NCBI GenBank assembly: GCA_050250665.1
Contig: JBFWOF010000010.1
Coordinates: 1-64,000 of the forward strand
Length of the DNA: 64,000 bases
From: JADKFD01 sp050250665
Lineage (GTDB): Bacteria; Pseudomonadota; Gammaproteobacteria; Xanthomonadales; SZUA-5
Direction: 5' to 3'
The notes beneath the pieces were generated by a model. It was not told the DNA's origin, searched no databases, and was given only the letters and a program-made list of their open reading frames with translations. A program made the translations under genes and the position numbers. Below are positions 40,729 through 48,937 of this stretch, one piece after another. Position 1 is the first letter of the stretch. Every line of letters begins with the position of its first letter.

Positions 40729-42075
40729 ATGAACGCAGGACACCTGAAGCGTCGCCTGCTGGCGCGCATCCTGGCACTGACGCTGGCGCTGGGCGCGCCT
40801 GCGCTGGGCCTGGCCCAGACTGGCAAGGAAGCCGAGCTGGAGACACGCATCCAGATGCTGGAAGCACAGCTGGCCGAGCTCAAGGCCATGGTGGCCGAAC
40901 AGAAGGCAGCAACTGCACCGGCACCGGCACCCGCGGCTGGCTCGCCGCCGCCGATCCAGTCGACCACGATCACGCCGGGGGCGGTTGCCGGTACCAAGTT
41001 CACGGTCGGCGGTTTCGTGCGCACCGAAATGATGTACACCAAGACCGAGGACGGCGAACTCGCCGACAGCAGTGCCGGTCGCGACCTCTATCTGCCGGGT
41101 GCAATCCCCGTGGGTGCGCCCGACGAGGGCTCGGCCGACTACGATTCGACCATCAAGTTCTCGCGACTGTGGTTCGGTATCGACAACGTCTCAGATGCTG
41201 GTGACAAGGTCACGGCGCGGGTGGAACTCGACTTCTTCGGCGGCGCGCTCGGCAATGAAGTCGCCACCAATACCTATGGCGCCACCATTCGCCACGCCTT
41301 CGTCGGCTGGAATCAATGGCTGGTGGGTCAGACCTGGTCCAATTTCATGGACGTGGCGGCGCTGACAGAGGCTGTCGATTTCATCGGCCCTACCGACGGC
41401 ACCGTCTTCGTACGCCAGCCGCAGGTGCGTTACACCAACGGCCCCTGGAGCTTCTCGCTGGAGAATCCTGAAACCACCATCACCCCCTTTGGTGGCGGCG
41501 CCCGCATCTCCAGTGATGACGCCAGCGTACCGGACTTCACCGGTCGTTACACCTACAAGGCGGCCTGGGGCCATGTCAGCGGCGCGGTACTGGTGCGCCA
41601 GCTCAGCTATCAGACCGCCGGAGCCAATGGATTCGACGACACTCAGGTTTCGGTCGCCGGCTCACTGTCTGGTCGCTACAACTTCGATGCCAGCAACGAT
41701 CTGCGCTTCGCCATCAATGGCGGTGGCGGCATCGGTCGCTACCTGGGTCTGGGCATCGCCAGCGATGCGATGCTCGACGCCAACGGCGATCTGGATGCGC
41801 TCGACGGCATTGGTGGCTTTGTCGGCTTCCACCACGCCTTCAGCCCGAAACTGCGCGGCAACATCTATTACGCCGCTTCGAAGTACGACAACAAGCGCGC
41901 CAACACCGGAACCGGCGTCACCGAGCGCGTCAGCTCGATTTCGGCCAACCTGCTGTACTCGCCGTTGCCCAAGCTCGACATCGGCGCCGAGCTGCGCTTC
42001 GCCGATCGCGAGCTGGAAAGTGGCGTCGATGGCTCGCTGACCCGGCTGCAGTTCCTGGCGCGCTATTCGTTCTAG
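40729..42075 (+). CDS. DcaP-like trimeric outer-membrane porin
   Basis: A 448-residue outer-membrane channel. The signal peptide (MNAGHLKRRLLARILALTLA...) is followed by a short coiled-coil (ELETRIQMLEAQLAELKAMV), as in the N-terminal extension of DcaP porins. A beta-barrel with FTVGGFVRTEMMYTKTEDGE and many alternating strands follows, ending in LQFLARYSF (terminal aromatic, as BAM substrates need). DcaP family porins pass dicarboxylates and other anions. The ATG has GGAGGGGAGG at 40714-40723. A single gene, flanked by repeats. Confidence 0.87.
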   Translation: MNAGHLKRRLLARILALTLALGAPALGLAQTGKEAELETRIQMLEAQLAELKAMVAEQKAATAPAPAPAAGSPPPIQSTTITPGAVAGTKFTVGGFVRTEMMYTKTEDGELADSSAGRDLYLPGAIPVGAPDEGSADYDSTIKFSRLWFGIDNVSDAGDKVTARVELDFFGGALGNEVATNTYGATIRHAFVGWNQWLVGQTWSNFMDVAALTEAVDFIGPTDGTVFVRQPQVRYTNGPWSFSLENPETTITPFGGGARISSDDASVPDFTGRYTYKAAWGHVSGAVLVRQLSYQTAGANGFDDTQVSVAGSLSGRYNFDASNDLRFAINGGGGIGRYLGLGIASDAMLDANGDLDALDGIGGFVGFHHAFSPKLRGNIYYAASKYDNKRANTGTGVTERVSSISANLLYSPLPKLDIGAELRFADRELESGVDGSLTRLQFLARYSF

Positions 42076-42128
42076 GTTCGGGATAGCGGTCGCGACACCT
42101 GGTCGCGCTTACGAATTGCCACACGGCC

Positions 42129-42154
42129 CTGTGGGAGCGCCCTCGCGGCGCGAC
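42129..42154. repeat. REP-like element
   Basis: CTGTGGGAGCGCCCTCGCGGCGCGAC resembles the Pseudomonas REP (GTGGGAGCGGGCTTGCCCGCGA). It is a single inverted element soon after the porin stop codon. Confidence 0.7.
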
Positions 42155-42212
42155 CTTTTGGCCGGAAAATCGCACATCGCTTGCACGACCAGGCCAGAAA
42201 AGCGGGTCGAAG

Positions 42213-42289
42213 AGAACGCAGAGGAAAAGCAGAGAGGGCGCGGAGAGAAGCAAGATTCATAGTCATTGTTCTCCTCTGCGTCCTCTGCC
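42213..42289. repeat. Simple-sequence long hairpin (family C), short copy
   Basis: The left arm AACGCAGAGGAAAAGCAGAG pairs loosely with the right arm CTCCTCTGCGTCCTCTGCC. Same type as 24177-24299 and 59461-59799. Confidence 0.65.
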
Positions 42290-42381
42290 CAGCCTCGAGT
42301 TTGCCCATCACCGTCCAGTGCCGCCGAGCCGCTGCACGGCTCCCTCAACCTACGGCCGGGAGCTGGCCCTGACCCGGCTTT

Positions 42382-42451
42382 GGTAGGTTCAGACTTGTCT
42401 GGACGCTGTTGCCCAGGCCTGCCAGAAGCGTCCAGACAAGTCTGAACCTAC
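42382..42451. repeat. Family P inverted repeat, copy 3
   Basis: GGTAGGTTCAGACTTGTCTG...CAGACAAGTCTGAACCTAC with inner GACGCT/AGCGTC pairing. Nearly identical to 31397-31466. Confidence 0.92.
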
Positions 42452-42625
42452 AGCAGCCCTCAGGCCCGCAGCCTTTCCCGTGCCCCGTGCCCCGCGCCCT
42501 CGCGCCCTCGCGCACCGCTCCCCGGCACCTCCCGCAACATTCCAAGCAACGCCCATGGCGGACTTCTATACTGAGCGCGAAACCGGGCCGGGGGCCCGGG
42601 CACCCTCTCTTGAAGTCCGTCCTAT

Positions 42626-44209
42626 ATGAAGAAGACCCAGCTCTATTTTCTGGCGTTCGTTATTGCAGCCATCGGCCTGAGTTGGGCCTGGTACAAATGG
42701 CAGGTGTTGCAGTTTCCGCTGAGTCCGCGCGAGGAAGTGGAAGTCTGGTCGGTCGAGGCGCGCCTGGAATTCCAGGGTAATGGCGGGCCCAACAAAGTGC
42801 GGCTGCAACTGCCTTCACGCGGTCCGGCGGCTATCCCCGGCTTCACCGTCATTGATGAACGGCTGATCTCGCGGGGTTACAGCGAGCAGGTCACCAAGAC
42901 CAAGGAAGGCCGCCAGGTGGAGTGGGTGGTGCGCCGCGCCTCCGGCCGCCAGGTGCTCTATTACCGGGTCAATGTGGTGCGTGACAGCACGCCCTTCGTC
43001 GAAACCGGCGAGCCCAGACTGCGTACGCCGCCAGATCTGAGCGAGGCCCAGACCGCGGCCATCGATACCATCTTCGAAGACGTCAAGATGCGATCGGCCG
43101 ATGTCGCCACCTTTGCCCGTGAGTTCGTGCGCGAGTTTTCGGCCGAAGAACCGCGCGACGAGGCCCGGGTGCTGCTCGACGGCCTGTACACCATGGAAGA
43201 CCGCGCCCAATTCATCGCCCGGGCGCTGGCCATCCGCAGCATTCCGGCGCGCGTGCTGCACGGATTGCCGCTCGGAGAACCCACGGCTTTCGAGCAATTG
43301 CAGCCCTTCCTGCAGGTGCACAACGGCAGCGACTGGATCAGCATCAGTGTCACCACCGGCGAAGAGGGGCTGCCGGAGAACTTCTTCCTGTGGACGCGCA
43401 GCGCCCGCGATCTGCTGGTCGTGCAAAGCGATACGCGGCCCAAGGTCGAATTTGCCGTGCAGCGCAACCTCGCCGATGCCGTGGCCATCGCCAAACGTCG
43501 CACCGAGGTCCGCAGCGAAGGGCTGGTCAAATACTCCCTGCTCGGCCTGCCCGTGGAAATGCAGGGCGTGTTCAAGATTCTGCTGACGGTGCCGATCGGC
43601 GCCTTTGTCATGCTGATCATGCGCAACCTGATCGGCATCAAGACCTTCGGTACCTTCATGCCGGTGCTGATCGCGCTGGCTTTCCGCGAAACCCAGATCA
43701 TCTCCGGCGTCATCCTGTTCTCGCTGGTGGTGTCGCTGGGTTTGCTGGCGCGCTTCTATCTGGAACGATTACGGCTGCTGCTGGTGCCCAGACTGACCAG
43801 TGTGCTGATCCTGGTGATTCTGCTGATGAGCATGATCAGCGTGATCGCCCACCAGCTGGATATTCCGGTCGGTCTGTCGATAGCGCTGTTCCCGATGGTG
43901 ATCATGACCATGACCATCGAGCGCATGTCGATCGCCTGGGACGAGCGCGGACCGGGCACGGCCATCAAGGAGGGCATAGGCACGCTGATGATCGCCTCGC
44001 TGGCCTATACCGTCATGACCTGGGCGCCGCTGGAACACCTGGTCTTCGTGTTTCCGGAACTGCTGCTGGTGCTGCTCGGCATCACCCTGCTGCTGGGCCG
44101 TTATTCCGGCTATCGCTTGATGGAGTTGTTCCGCTTTCGGGCTTTGGCCGCCGAGCGCGAAGAGGCGCTGAAGAAGGGGCCTCCGGCTGATACGGACGCC
44201 AAGCCATGA
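42626..44209 (+). CDS. Inactive-transglutaminase/7TM membrane protein (UUP1-type)
   Basis: A 527-residue protein. An N-terminal helix (LYFLAFVIAAIGLSWAWY) and a periplasmic transglutaminase-like domain at about 40-300 are followed by seven helices at about 305-510, including GVFKILLTVPIGAFVMLIMR, MPVLIALAF, SGVILFSLVVSLGLLARF and LSIALFPMVIMTMTIERMS. The transglutaminase domain appears to lack the catalytic Cys, as known for this family. It overlaps the next gene (ATP-grasp ligase) by 4 bp (ATGA). The pairing with an alpha-L-glutamate-ligase-like gene is conserved in proteobacteria and was predicted to be a peptide-modifying unit; the exact function is unclear. The retropepsin-like third partner is not seen here. 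Confidence 0.88.
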   Translation: MKKTQLYFLAFVIAAIGLSWAWYKWQVLQFPLSPREEVEVWSVEARLEFQGNGGPNKVRLQLPSRGPAAIPGFTVIDERLISRGYSEQVTKTKEGRQVEWVVRRASGRQVLYYRVNVVRDSTPFVETGEPRLRTPPDLSEAQTAAIDTIFEDVKMRSADVATFAREFVREFSAEEPRDEARVLLDGLYTMEDRAQFIARALAIRSIPARVLHGLPLGEPTAFEQLQPFLQVHNGSDWISISVTTGEEGLPENFFLWTRSARDLLVVQSDTRPKVEFAVQRNLADAVAIAKRRTEVRSEGLVKYSLLGLPVEMQGVFKILLTVPIGAFVMLIMRNLIGIKTFGTFMPVLIALAFRETQIISGVILFSLVVSLGLLARFYLERLRLLLVPRLTSVLILVILLMSMISVIAHQLDIPVGLSIALFPMVIMTMTIERMSIAWDERGPGTAIKEGIGTLMIASLAYTVMTWAPLEHLVFVFPELLLVLLGITLLLGRYSGYRLMELFRFRALAAEREEALKKGPPADTDAKP

Positions 44210-45159
44210 TGAATCCCTTCCGCATTGCCAGGCGGCTGCGCGAAATCGGCCTGGCCGGCATCAATCAGCGCAACGCCGATTTCGTGCTGCGCTACAACGC
44301 CCGCCGCTTCTACCCGCGTGTGGACGACAAGGTGCTGACCAAGAAGCTTGCCATCGAGCACGGCTTGCCAGTACCCGAGCTGTATGCGGTGGTGCGCGAA
44401 GAACACGAGATCGAAGATCTGCACGCCACGCTCAAGGACCGCGAGAGCTTTGTCGCCAAGCCGGCGCATGGTTCAGGTGGCGACGGCATTCTCGTGGTCA
44501 CCGGACGTCGCGGTGCCAAGTACCGGCGCAGCAACGGCCAGCTCATGGACCAGGACGACTTCGAACATCATCTGTCGAATACCTTGTCCGGCCTGTTCAG
44601 CCTGGGTGGCCAGCCGGATGCGGTGCTGATCGAATACTGCGTGCAGTTCGATCCGATCTTCGATCACGTCAGCTACAAGGGTGTGCCCGATGTGCGCGTG
44701 ATCGTGTTCAAGGGTTATCCGGTGATGGCCATGATCCGGCTGCCCACGCGCATGTCTGACGGCAAGGCCAATCTGCACCAGGGCGCCATCGGTGTCGGCA
44801 TCGACATCCCCACCGGCCTGACGCGTCGCGGCGTCTGGGGCAATGAGCCGGTCAAGGAACATCCCGATACCGAGCATTCGATCATCGGCCTGGAGATTCC
44901 GCGCTGGGACGAGCTGCTGCTGATCGCCGCCCGCGCCAGCGAGATGAGTGGCCTCGGCTATGTTGGCGTCGACCTGGTGCTGGACAAGGATCTAGGCCCG
45001 CTGATCCTCGAACTCAACGCGCGCCCGGGCTTGGCCATCCAGATCGCCAACGGCAACGGCCTGGTACACCGCCTGCGCAAGGTCGAAGCACTCGAAACCA
45101 TCGACCCCGACCCCGCCGCCCGCGTGGCCTGGTCCCGCCGCGAATTCCCGACGCTGTAG
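44206..45159 (+). CDS. Alpha-L-glutamate-ligase-like ATP-grasp protein
   Basis: A 317-residue RimK-related ATP-grasp protein. The N-terminal NPFRIARRLREIGLAGINQR and NARRFYPRVDDKVLTKKLAI are family hallmarks. The ATP-binding loop is FVAKPAHGSGGDGILVVTG. Metal-binding acidic residues are in YVGVDLVLDKDLGPLILELN followed by ARPGLAIQIA. Such enzymes add glutamate or another amino acid to a peptide or protein carboxyl. Its start overlaps the membrane partner's stop by 4 bp, so they are coupled. The substrate could be a periplasm-facing or membrane-linked peptide given its partner, but that is inference. Confidence 0.9.
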   Translation: MMNPFRIARRLREIGLAGINQRNADFVLRYNARRFYPRVDDKVLTKKLAIEHGLPVPELYAVVREEHEIEDLHATLKDRESFVAKPAHGSGGDGILVVTGRRGAKYRRSNGQLMDQDDFEHHLSNTLSGLFSLGGQPDAVLIEYCVQFDPIFDHVSYKGVPDVRVIVFKGYPVMAMIRLPTRMSDGKANLHQGAIGVGIDIPTGLTRRGVWGNEPVKEHPDTEHSIIGLEIPRWDELLLIAARASEMSGLGYVGVDLVLDKDLGPLILELNARPGLAIQIANGNGLVHRLRKVEALETIDPDPAARVAWSRREFPTL

Positions 45160-45177
45160 GCAGCACCGTCGTTGCCG

Positions 45178-45519
45178 GTAGGAGCGACCTTGCGTCGCGA
45201 CCGCGCGCCGCGCGCGGAGCCGGTGGGCCAGTCGTAAATTACGACCAAAGAGCAGGACGCGAAGGACGCGAAGGAAAAGCAGAAAGGAAAGCGATCAGGA
45301 ATGGCACTGCCTGCATTTCAGACAGTAGCGCCTCACGTGCAGCCAGCTCGGCGCAATGAACCGCAAGCTCGCAACCGGCGTTGCTGCGTCGATGGTGCGC
45401 CGCTCTACCCACGAATCGCTCTTCTTCGCGATCTTTCTGCTTTTCCTTCGCGTCCTTTGCGTCCTGCTTCTTGCAACGGTTTTCTGCCGGCTCTGGTCGC
45501 GACCCAAGGTCGCTCCTAC
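45178..45519. repeat. Outer REP-like inverted pair around a family C hairpin
   Basis: GTAGGAGCGACCTTGCGTCG (45178 onward) and its reverse complement, ending GGTCGCTCCTAC (to 45519), enclose the simple-sequence arms at 45254-45287 and 45433-45466. Three inversions are thus nested, together with the palindrome GTCGTAAATTACGAC at 45231-45245. Confidence 0.85.
45254..45466. repeat. Simple-sequence long hairpin (family C), copy 2
   Basis: The left arm AGGACGCGAAGGACGCGAAG with GAAAAGCAGAAAGG pairs with CTTTCTGCTTTTCCTTCGCG plus TCCT. The 145 bp inside holds no gene I can support. Confidence 0.9.
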
Positions 45520-45527
45520 ATTCGGGG

Positions 45528-48500
45528 TTACTTCCCGCGCAGCTTGAACTTGGGTTTGCTGCGCGGCTCGAAGGCCTTGGGGGGCTTGACCGTCAGCTTG
45601 GTTTCGGCGCTGGCGCCGTCCAGATCCAGGGCCAGGGTGTATTCGCCCGGTGTCAGGTACAGCGGGTGTCCCAGACGCCGTGATTCGGCCAGCGGTGTCT
45701 TTGCCAGCACGCCCTCCAGGCTGGCGTTCTCGTCGGCATCCTTGTTGGCCTTGTTGACCCGGGCGACTTCGGCGGCGATGCCGAGTTCGGCATCGGCCAA
45801 CAGATCGTATTCGAGGCGGTTGATGCCGCGCTCGGCCGTGACCGCCATCTCGCGGACCAGATTCCTGTCGGCGTCGAGTACCTTGAGCGTGCCGCTGCCG
45901 GCTTGCGCGGCCCAGTACTGGATCACGGACTTCGGTTTCTGCTCGTTGTGGTCGAACCACTCGCTGGCCTCCGAGCGCCAACCGCGCGAATAATCGACGT
46001 CGGCCACGTGGAACAGATGCGCCGCCTTGGACCGCACCTCGCTGCTCAGGTCCTGCAGCGGCAGCACATCGACAATCCAGACACTGCGGCCATGGGTGCC
46101 GGCCACCAGTTCCCGGTCACGCGGATGCACCACCAGATCGTGCACCGGCACATTCGGCAGATTGCTCTGCAGGGATTGCCAATTGCGGCCGCGATCGATG
46201 GATACGTAGACACCACGGTCGCTACCCACGTAGAGCACATCGGCGTTGACCGGATCTTCCTTGATCACGTTGACCGGCTCGGTCGGCAGATTGGCGCTGA
46301 TGCTGCGCCAGTCCTTGCCGAGGTTGTCGGAGACATAGACGTAGGCGGCCATGTCGTCATCGCGGTAGCCGTTGAGGCTGGCGTAGACGCGGTTGCGGTC
46401 GTGTGCCGACAGCACCACGCGGCTGACCCAGCGGTCCTTGGCCAGCCCGCGCGTGGCCTCGCGCCATTCAACGCCGCCATCCTCGGTGACCCAGACCAGT
46501 CCGTCATCGGTGCCGGCCACGATCAGCCCGAATTCACGCGGTGACTCGCTGACCGTGGTGATGGTGGCAAAGGGTACGTCGCCACGCTCCTTGCTGCGGC
46601 TGAGATCGCTGGAAATCGCGCGCCAGTGGCGGCCCTGATCGAGCGAGCGGAACAGCTTGTTGGCGCCGAAATAGAGGATGTCGGGATTGTGTTCGGACAG
46701 CAGGATCGGGGTGTTCCAGTTGTAGCGCAGCGCGCTCTCGGTGAGCGCCGGGCGCGGTCGCACTTCACCACCGTCCTTGCCGCTGCGGCGATACCAGCCG
46801 AACTGAAAGCCGCTGTAGTGCACGCTGGAATCGCGCGGATCGATCTGCACCTGCATGCCGTCGCCACCGTTGATGAAACGCCAGCCATCCCCGCTCTGTT
46901 CCCAGAAACTGCCGGGCGCGTCGAGGTCGATGCTGCTGGAACCCTTCCAGCTGCCGTTGTCCTGCAAGCCGGTGTAGACGTTGTAGGGCTCGTCCATGTC
47001 GACGGCCACCGAATAGCTCTGGCCCACGGCCTGATGATCCAGCTTGAGCCAGCTGGCGCCACCGTCGTAGCTGACATCGACGCCGCCGTCATTGCCGTTG
47101 AGGATGCGCTCGGGATGTTCCGGGTCGATGGTAAAGACGTGGTGGTCGACGTGTACCTGGGGAGCATTGATGCGACCGCTCCAGGTGACGCCGCCGTCCT
47201 CGCTGACCGCCGTCGGCAGACCCAGCACGAACACCCGATCGGCGTTGTCGGGCGCGGCCTTGATGGCGCCGAAATAGTAGCCGTAGGTATAGGTGAAATC
47301 GCGGATGGGCTCGCGGTTGACCTTGGCCCAGCTGGCACCGGCATCGTCCGAACGCCACACCTCCAGCCCCTTGATGTCGGTATCGAACAGTGCCGCATTG
47401 CCGTCACGCAGCTTGGCCCGTAGTTGATCCATGCTCAGTTCGTCGGACTTGATCCTGGCGATCAGGGTCTGGGCGTCGATCGTGGGATCGAAATCATTGC
47501 CGCGGATGAACATCTCGATTTCATCGGGATCCTGGCGCAGAAACTCGTCCTTGCTCATGGTGCGCAAACGCTTGCTCGACAGCGGCCGGTCGCCGAGCAG
47601 GACCTGATCGGCCGGCAGCGGCTCCTGGTTGTCGATGCTGGCGTAGATGCGCTGCGGATTGGCCGCCGAAATGCTGAGGCCGATGCGGCCGACATCGGCA
47701 CCTTTGGGAAAGCCGCTCAGCCGGGTCCAGCTGTCACCGCCGTCGGTGCTCTTGTAGACGCCCGAGCCGGGGCCGGCTTCGACGAAATTCCACGGACGCC
47801 GCGAGCGCTCCCACATGGCCGCATACAGGGTGTCGGGCGTGGCCGGGTCGCTGACCAGATCAATGGCGCCGGTCCATTCGCCGTCACCAGCCAACACTTG
47901 CTTCCAGGATTTGCCGGCGTCATCGGTACGATAGATGCCGCGCATGCCGCCGGGCGTATACAGCGGCCCCTGCACAGCGACGTAGACGCGCTCGCTGCGG
48001 GCCGGATCCACCAGCACCCGGGCAATGCGATCGGCCCCGGTCAGTCCGGCGTGCTCAAAACTGGCGCCGCCATCGCGGCTGACGAACATGCCCAGCCCCG
48101 AATAAGAGGAGCGCGAGGAATTGGCTTCGCCGCTGCCGATCCAGAGCGTGTCAGGCGCCTGCGGATCAATGGCAATGTCACCGCTGATCATGCTCGCGAG
48201 CTGATCCGTCAGCGGGGTGAAGGTGACGCCGTTGTTGACGGTCTTCCACACACCACCCGAGGCGTAGGCCACATAGAAGGTATAGGGATGCGCCGGATGC
48301 ACCTCGATGTCGACGATGCGTCCGCCCTGGACGGTGGGTCCGATTGAGCGCCATTTCAGGCCCTTGAACAGACTCTGCTGCTGCAATTGTTGATGCTGCT
48401 CCCAGGCCTGCCAGCGGCTGTCGGCATCGGTGCGGCTGGTCTTGGCAGCCAGCGGCGCCGAGACGGCGACGGCCAGAGCGAGTACGAGCATAGGGCGCAT
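45528..48500 (-). CDS. Large BNR/sortilin-like beta-propeller exoprotein (WD40/YVTN/BNR-like)
   Basis: A 990-residue exported protein with a signal peptide (MRPMLVLALAVAVSAPLAA). It carries many Asp-box (BNR) repeats, S-x-D-x-G-x-x-W, such as KSTDGGDSWTRL, RTDDAGKSWKQVL, RSDDAGASWAKV and SYDGGASWLKLD, together forming two or more beta-propellers in the VPS10/sortilin or xyloglucanase-like fold. The C-terminal 150 residues (SVIQYWAAQAGSGTLKVLDA...) look like a separate beta domain. Proteins of this type are often annotated as glycosyl hydrolase, but the catalytic residues cannot be assigned. Likely a periplasmic or secreted binding or hydrolytic protein. The start at 48500 gives the signal peptide; an upstream in-frame Met (48614) does not. 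Confidence 0.85.
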   Translation of the reverse strand: MRPMLVLALAVAVSAPLAAKTSRTDADSRWQAWEQHQQLQQQSLFKGLKWRSIGPTVQGGRIVDIEVHPAHPYTFYVAYASGGVWKTVNNGVTFTPLTDQLASMISGDIAIDPQAPDTLWIGSGEANSSRSSYSGLGMFVSRDGGASFEHAGLTGADRIARVLVDPARSERVYVAVQGPLYTPGGMRGIYRTDDAGKSWKQVLAGDGEWTGAIDLVSDPATPDTLYAAMWERSRRPWNFVEAGPGSGVYKSTDGGDSWTRLSGFPKGADVGRIGLSISAANPQRIYASIDNQEPLPADQVLLGDRPLSSKRLRTMSKDEFLRQDPDEIEMFIRGNDFDPTIDAQTLIARIKSDELSMDQLRAKLRDGNAALFDTDIKGLEVWRSDDAGASWAKVNREPIRDFTYTYGYYFGAIKAAPDNADRVFVLGLPTAVSEDGGVTWSGRINAPQVHVDHHVFTIDPEHPERILNGNDGGVDVSYDGGASWLKLDHQAVGQSYSVAVDMDEPYNVYTGLQDNGSWKGSSSIDLDAPGSFWEQSGDGWRFINGGDGMQVQIDPRDSSVHYSGFQFGWYRRSGKDGGEVRPRPALTESALRYNWNTPILLSEHNPDILYFGANKLFRSLDQGRHWRAISSDLSRSKERGDVPFATITTVSESPREFGLIVAGTDDGLVWVTEDGGVEWREATRGLAKDRWVSRVVLSAHDRNRVYASLNGYRDDDMAAYVYVSDNLGKDWRSISANLPTEPVNVIKEDPVNADVLYVGSDRGVYVSIDRGRNWQSLQSNLPNVPVHDLVVHPRDRELVAGTHGRSVWIVDVLPLQDLSSEVRSKAAHLFHVADVDYSRGWRSEASEWFDHNEQKPKSVIQYWAAQAGSGTLKVLDADRNLVREMAVTAERGINRLEYDLLADAELGIAAEVARVNKANKDADENASLEGVLAKTPLAESRRLGHPLYLTPGEYTLALDLDGASAETKLTVKPPKAFEPRSKPKFKLRGK

Positions 48501-48650
48501 GGGTCCTCCCACGGACGGCGCAATCAACGAAGGCCCGAACGATAACGCGCCAGGAAGCGTTTGGATCGGCGCGATCGTGCCAATCGGAGACGGGAAGGGG
48601 GCGCGACGGGGCACGAGACACGGGGCAGGGGGGCACGGGGAAAGCCGGCG

Positions 48651-48699
48651 TCACGGCGAGCCACCTGTGTCTGTCGGACACTGCGCACGGGCCATGAAC
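48651..48699 (+). repeat. Family Q intergenic repeat, copy 2
   Basis: GCGAGCCACCTGTGTCTG...GCACGGGCCATGAAC, matching 1266-1313 and 62516-62563. It lies directly before the remote RAYT-type repeat. Confidence 0.75.
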
Positions 48700-48713
48700 T
48701 CGCCTGCTGCGCG

Positions 48714-48792
48714 TAGCCTGGTGTGCCGCGCAGCGGCTCACCGGGGCTCTTTGGCGTCATCTCCCGGAGAGCGCTACGCGCACTTCGGGCTA
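48714..48792 (-). repeat. Remote copy of the RAYT-linked repeat
   Basis: Reverse-orientation unit TAGCCTG...GCGCAGCGG...CGGGCTA, matching the units around the RAYT gene at 14719-15808 but 33 kb away. It suggests the element spreads within the genome. Confidence 0.85.
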
Positions 48793-48819
48793 CAAAAGCC
48801 CTCAAGCCCGTAGCCTCTG

Positions 48820-48875
48820 CCCGAGTCCCGAGTCCCGAGTCCCGAGTCCCGAGTCCCGAGTCCCGAGTCCCGAGT
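48820..48875 (+). repeat. Heptanucleotide tandem repeat, eight units of CCCGAGT
   Basis: Eight identical head-to-tail CCCGAGT units, immediately upstream of the histone-tail gene's leader (start at 48938). As a 7-bp unit, the copy number could change by slippage without affecting a reading frame. It might vary promoter spacing. Confidence 0.95.
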
Positions 48876-48937
48876 CCGGTGCCCCCAAGCCCACGGGAAC
48901 GCGATAGGATGAGGCAGTGCTCAATCAGGAGACACCG

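Noticed and set aside
42626..45159. Ribosomally made peptide (RiPP) cluster around the ATP-grasp gene
   Set aside because: No short precursor-peptide gene with a leader-like sequence and no other maturation genes nearby.
48820..48875. CCCGAGT tandem tract as a CRISPR array
   Set aside because: The unit is 7 bp with no spacers; it is a simple tandem repeat, and no cas gene is in the window.
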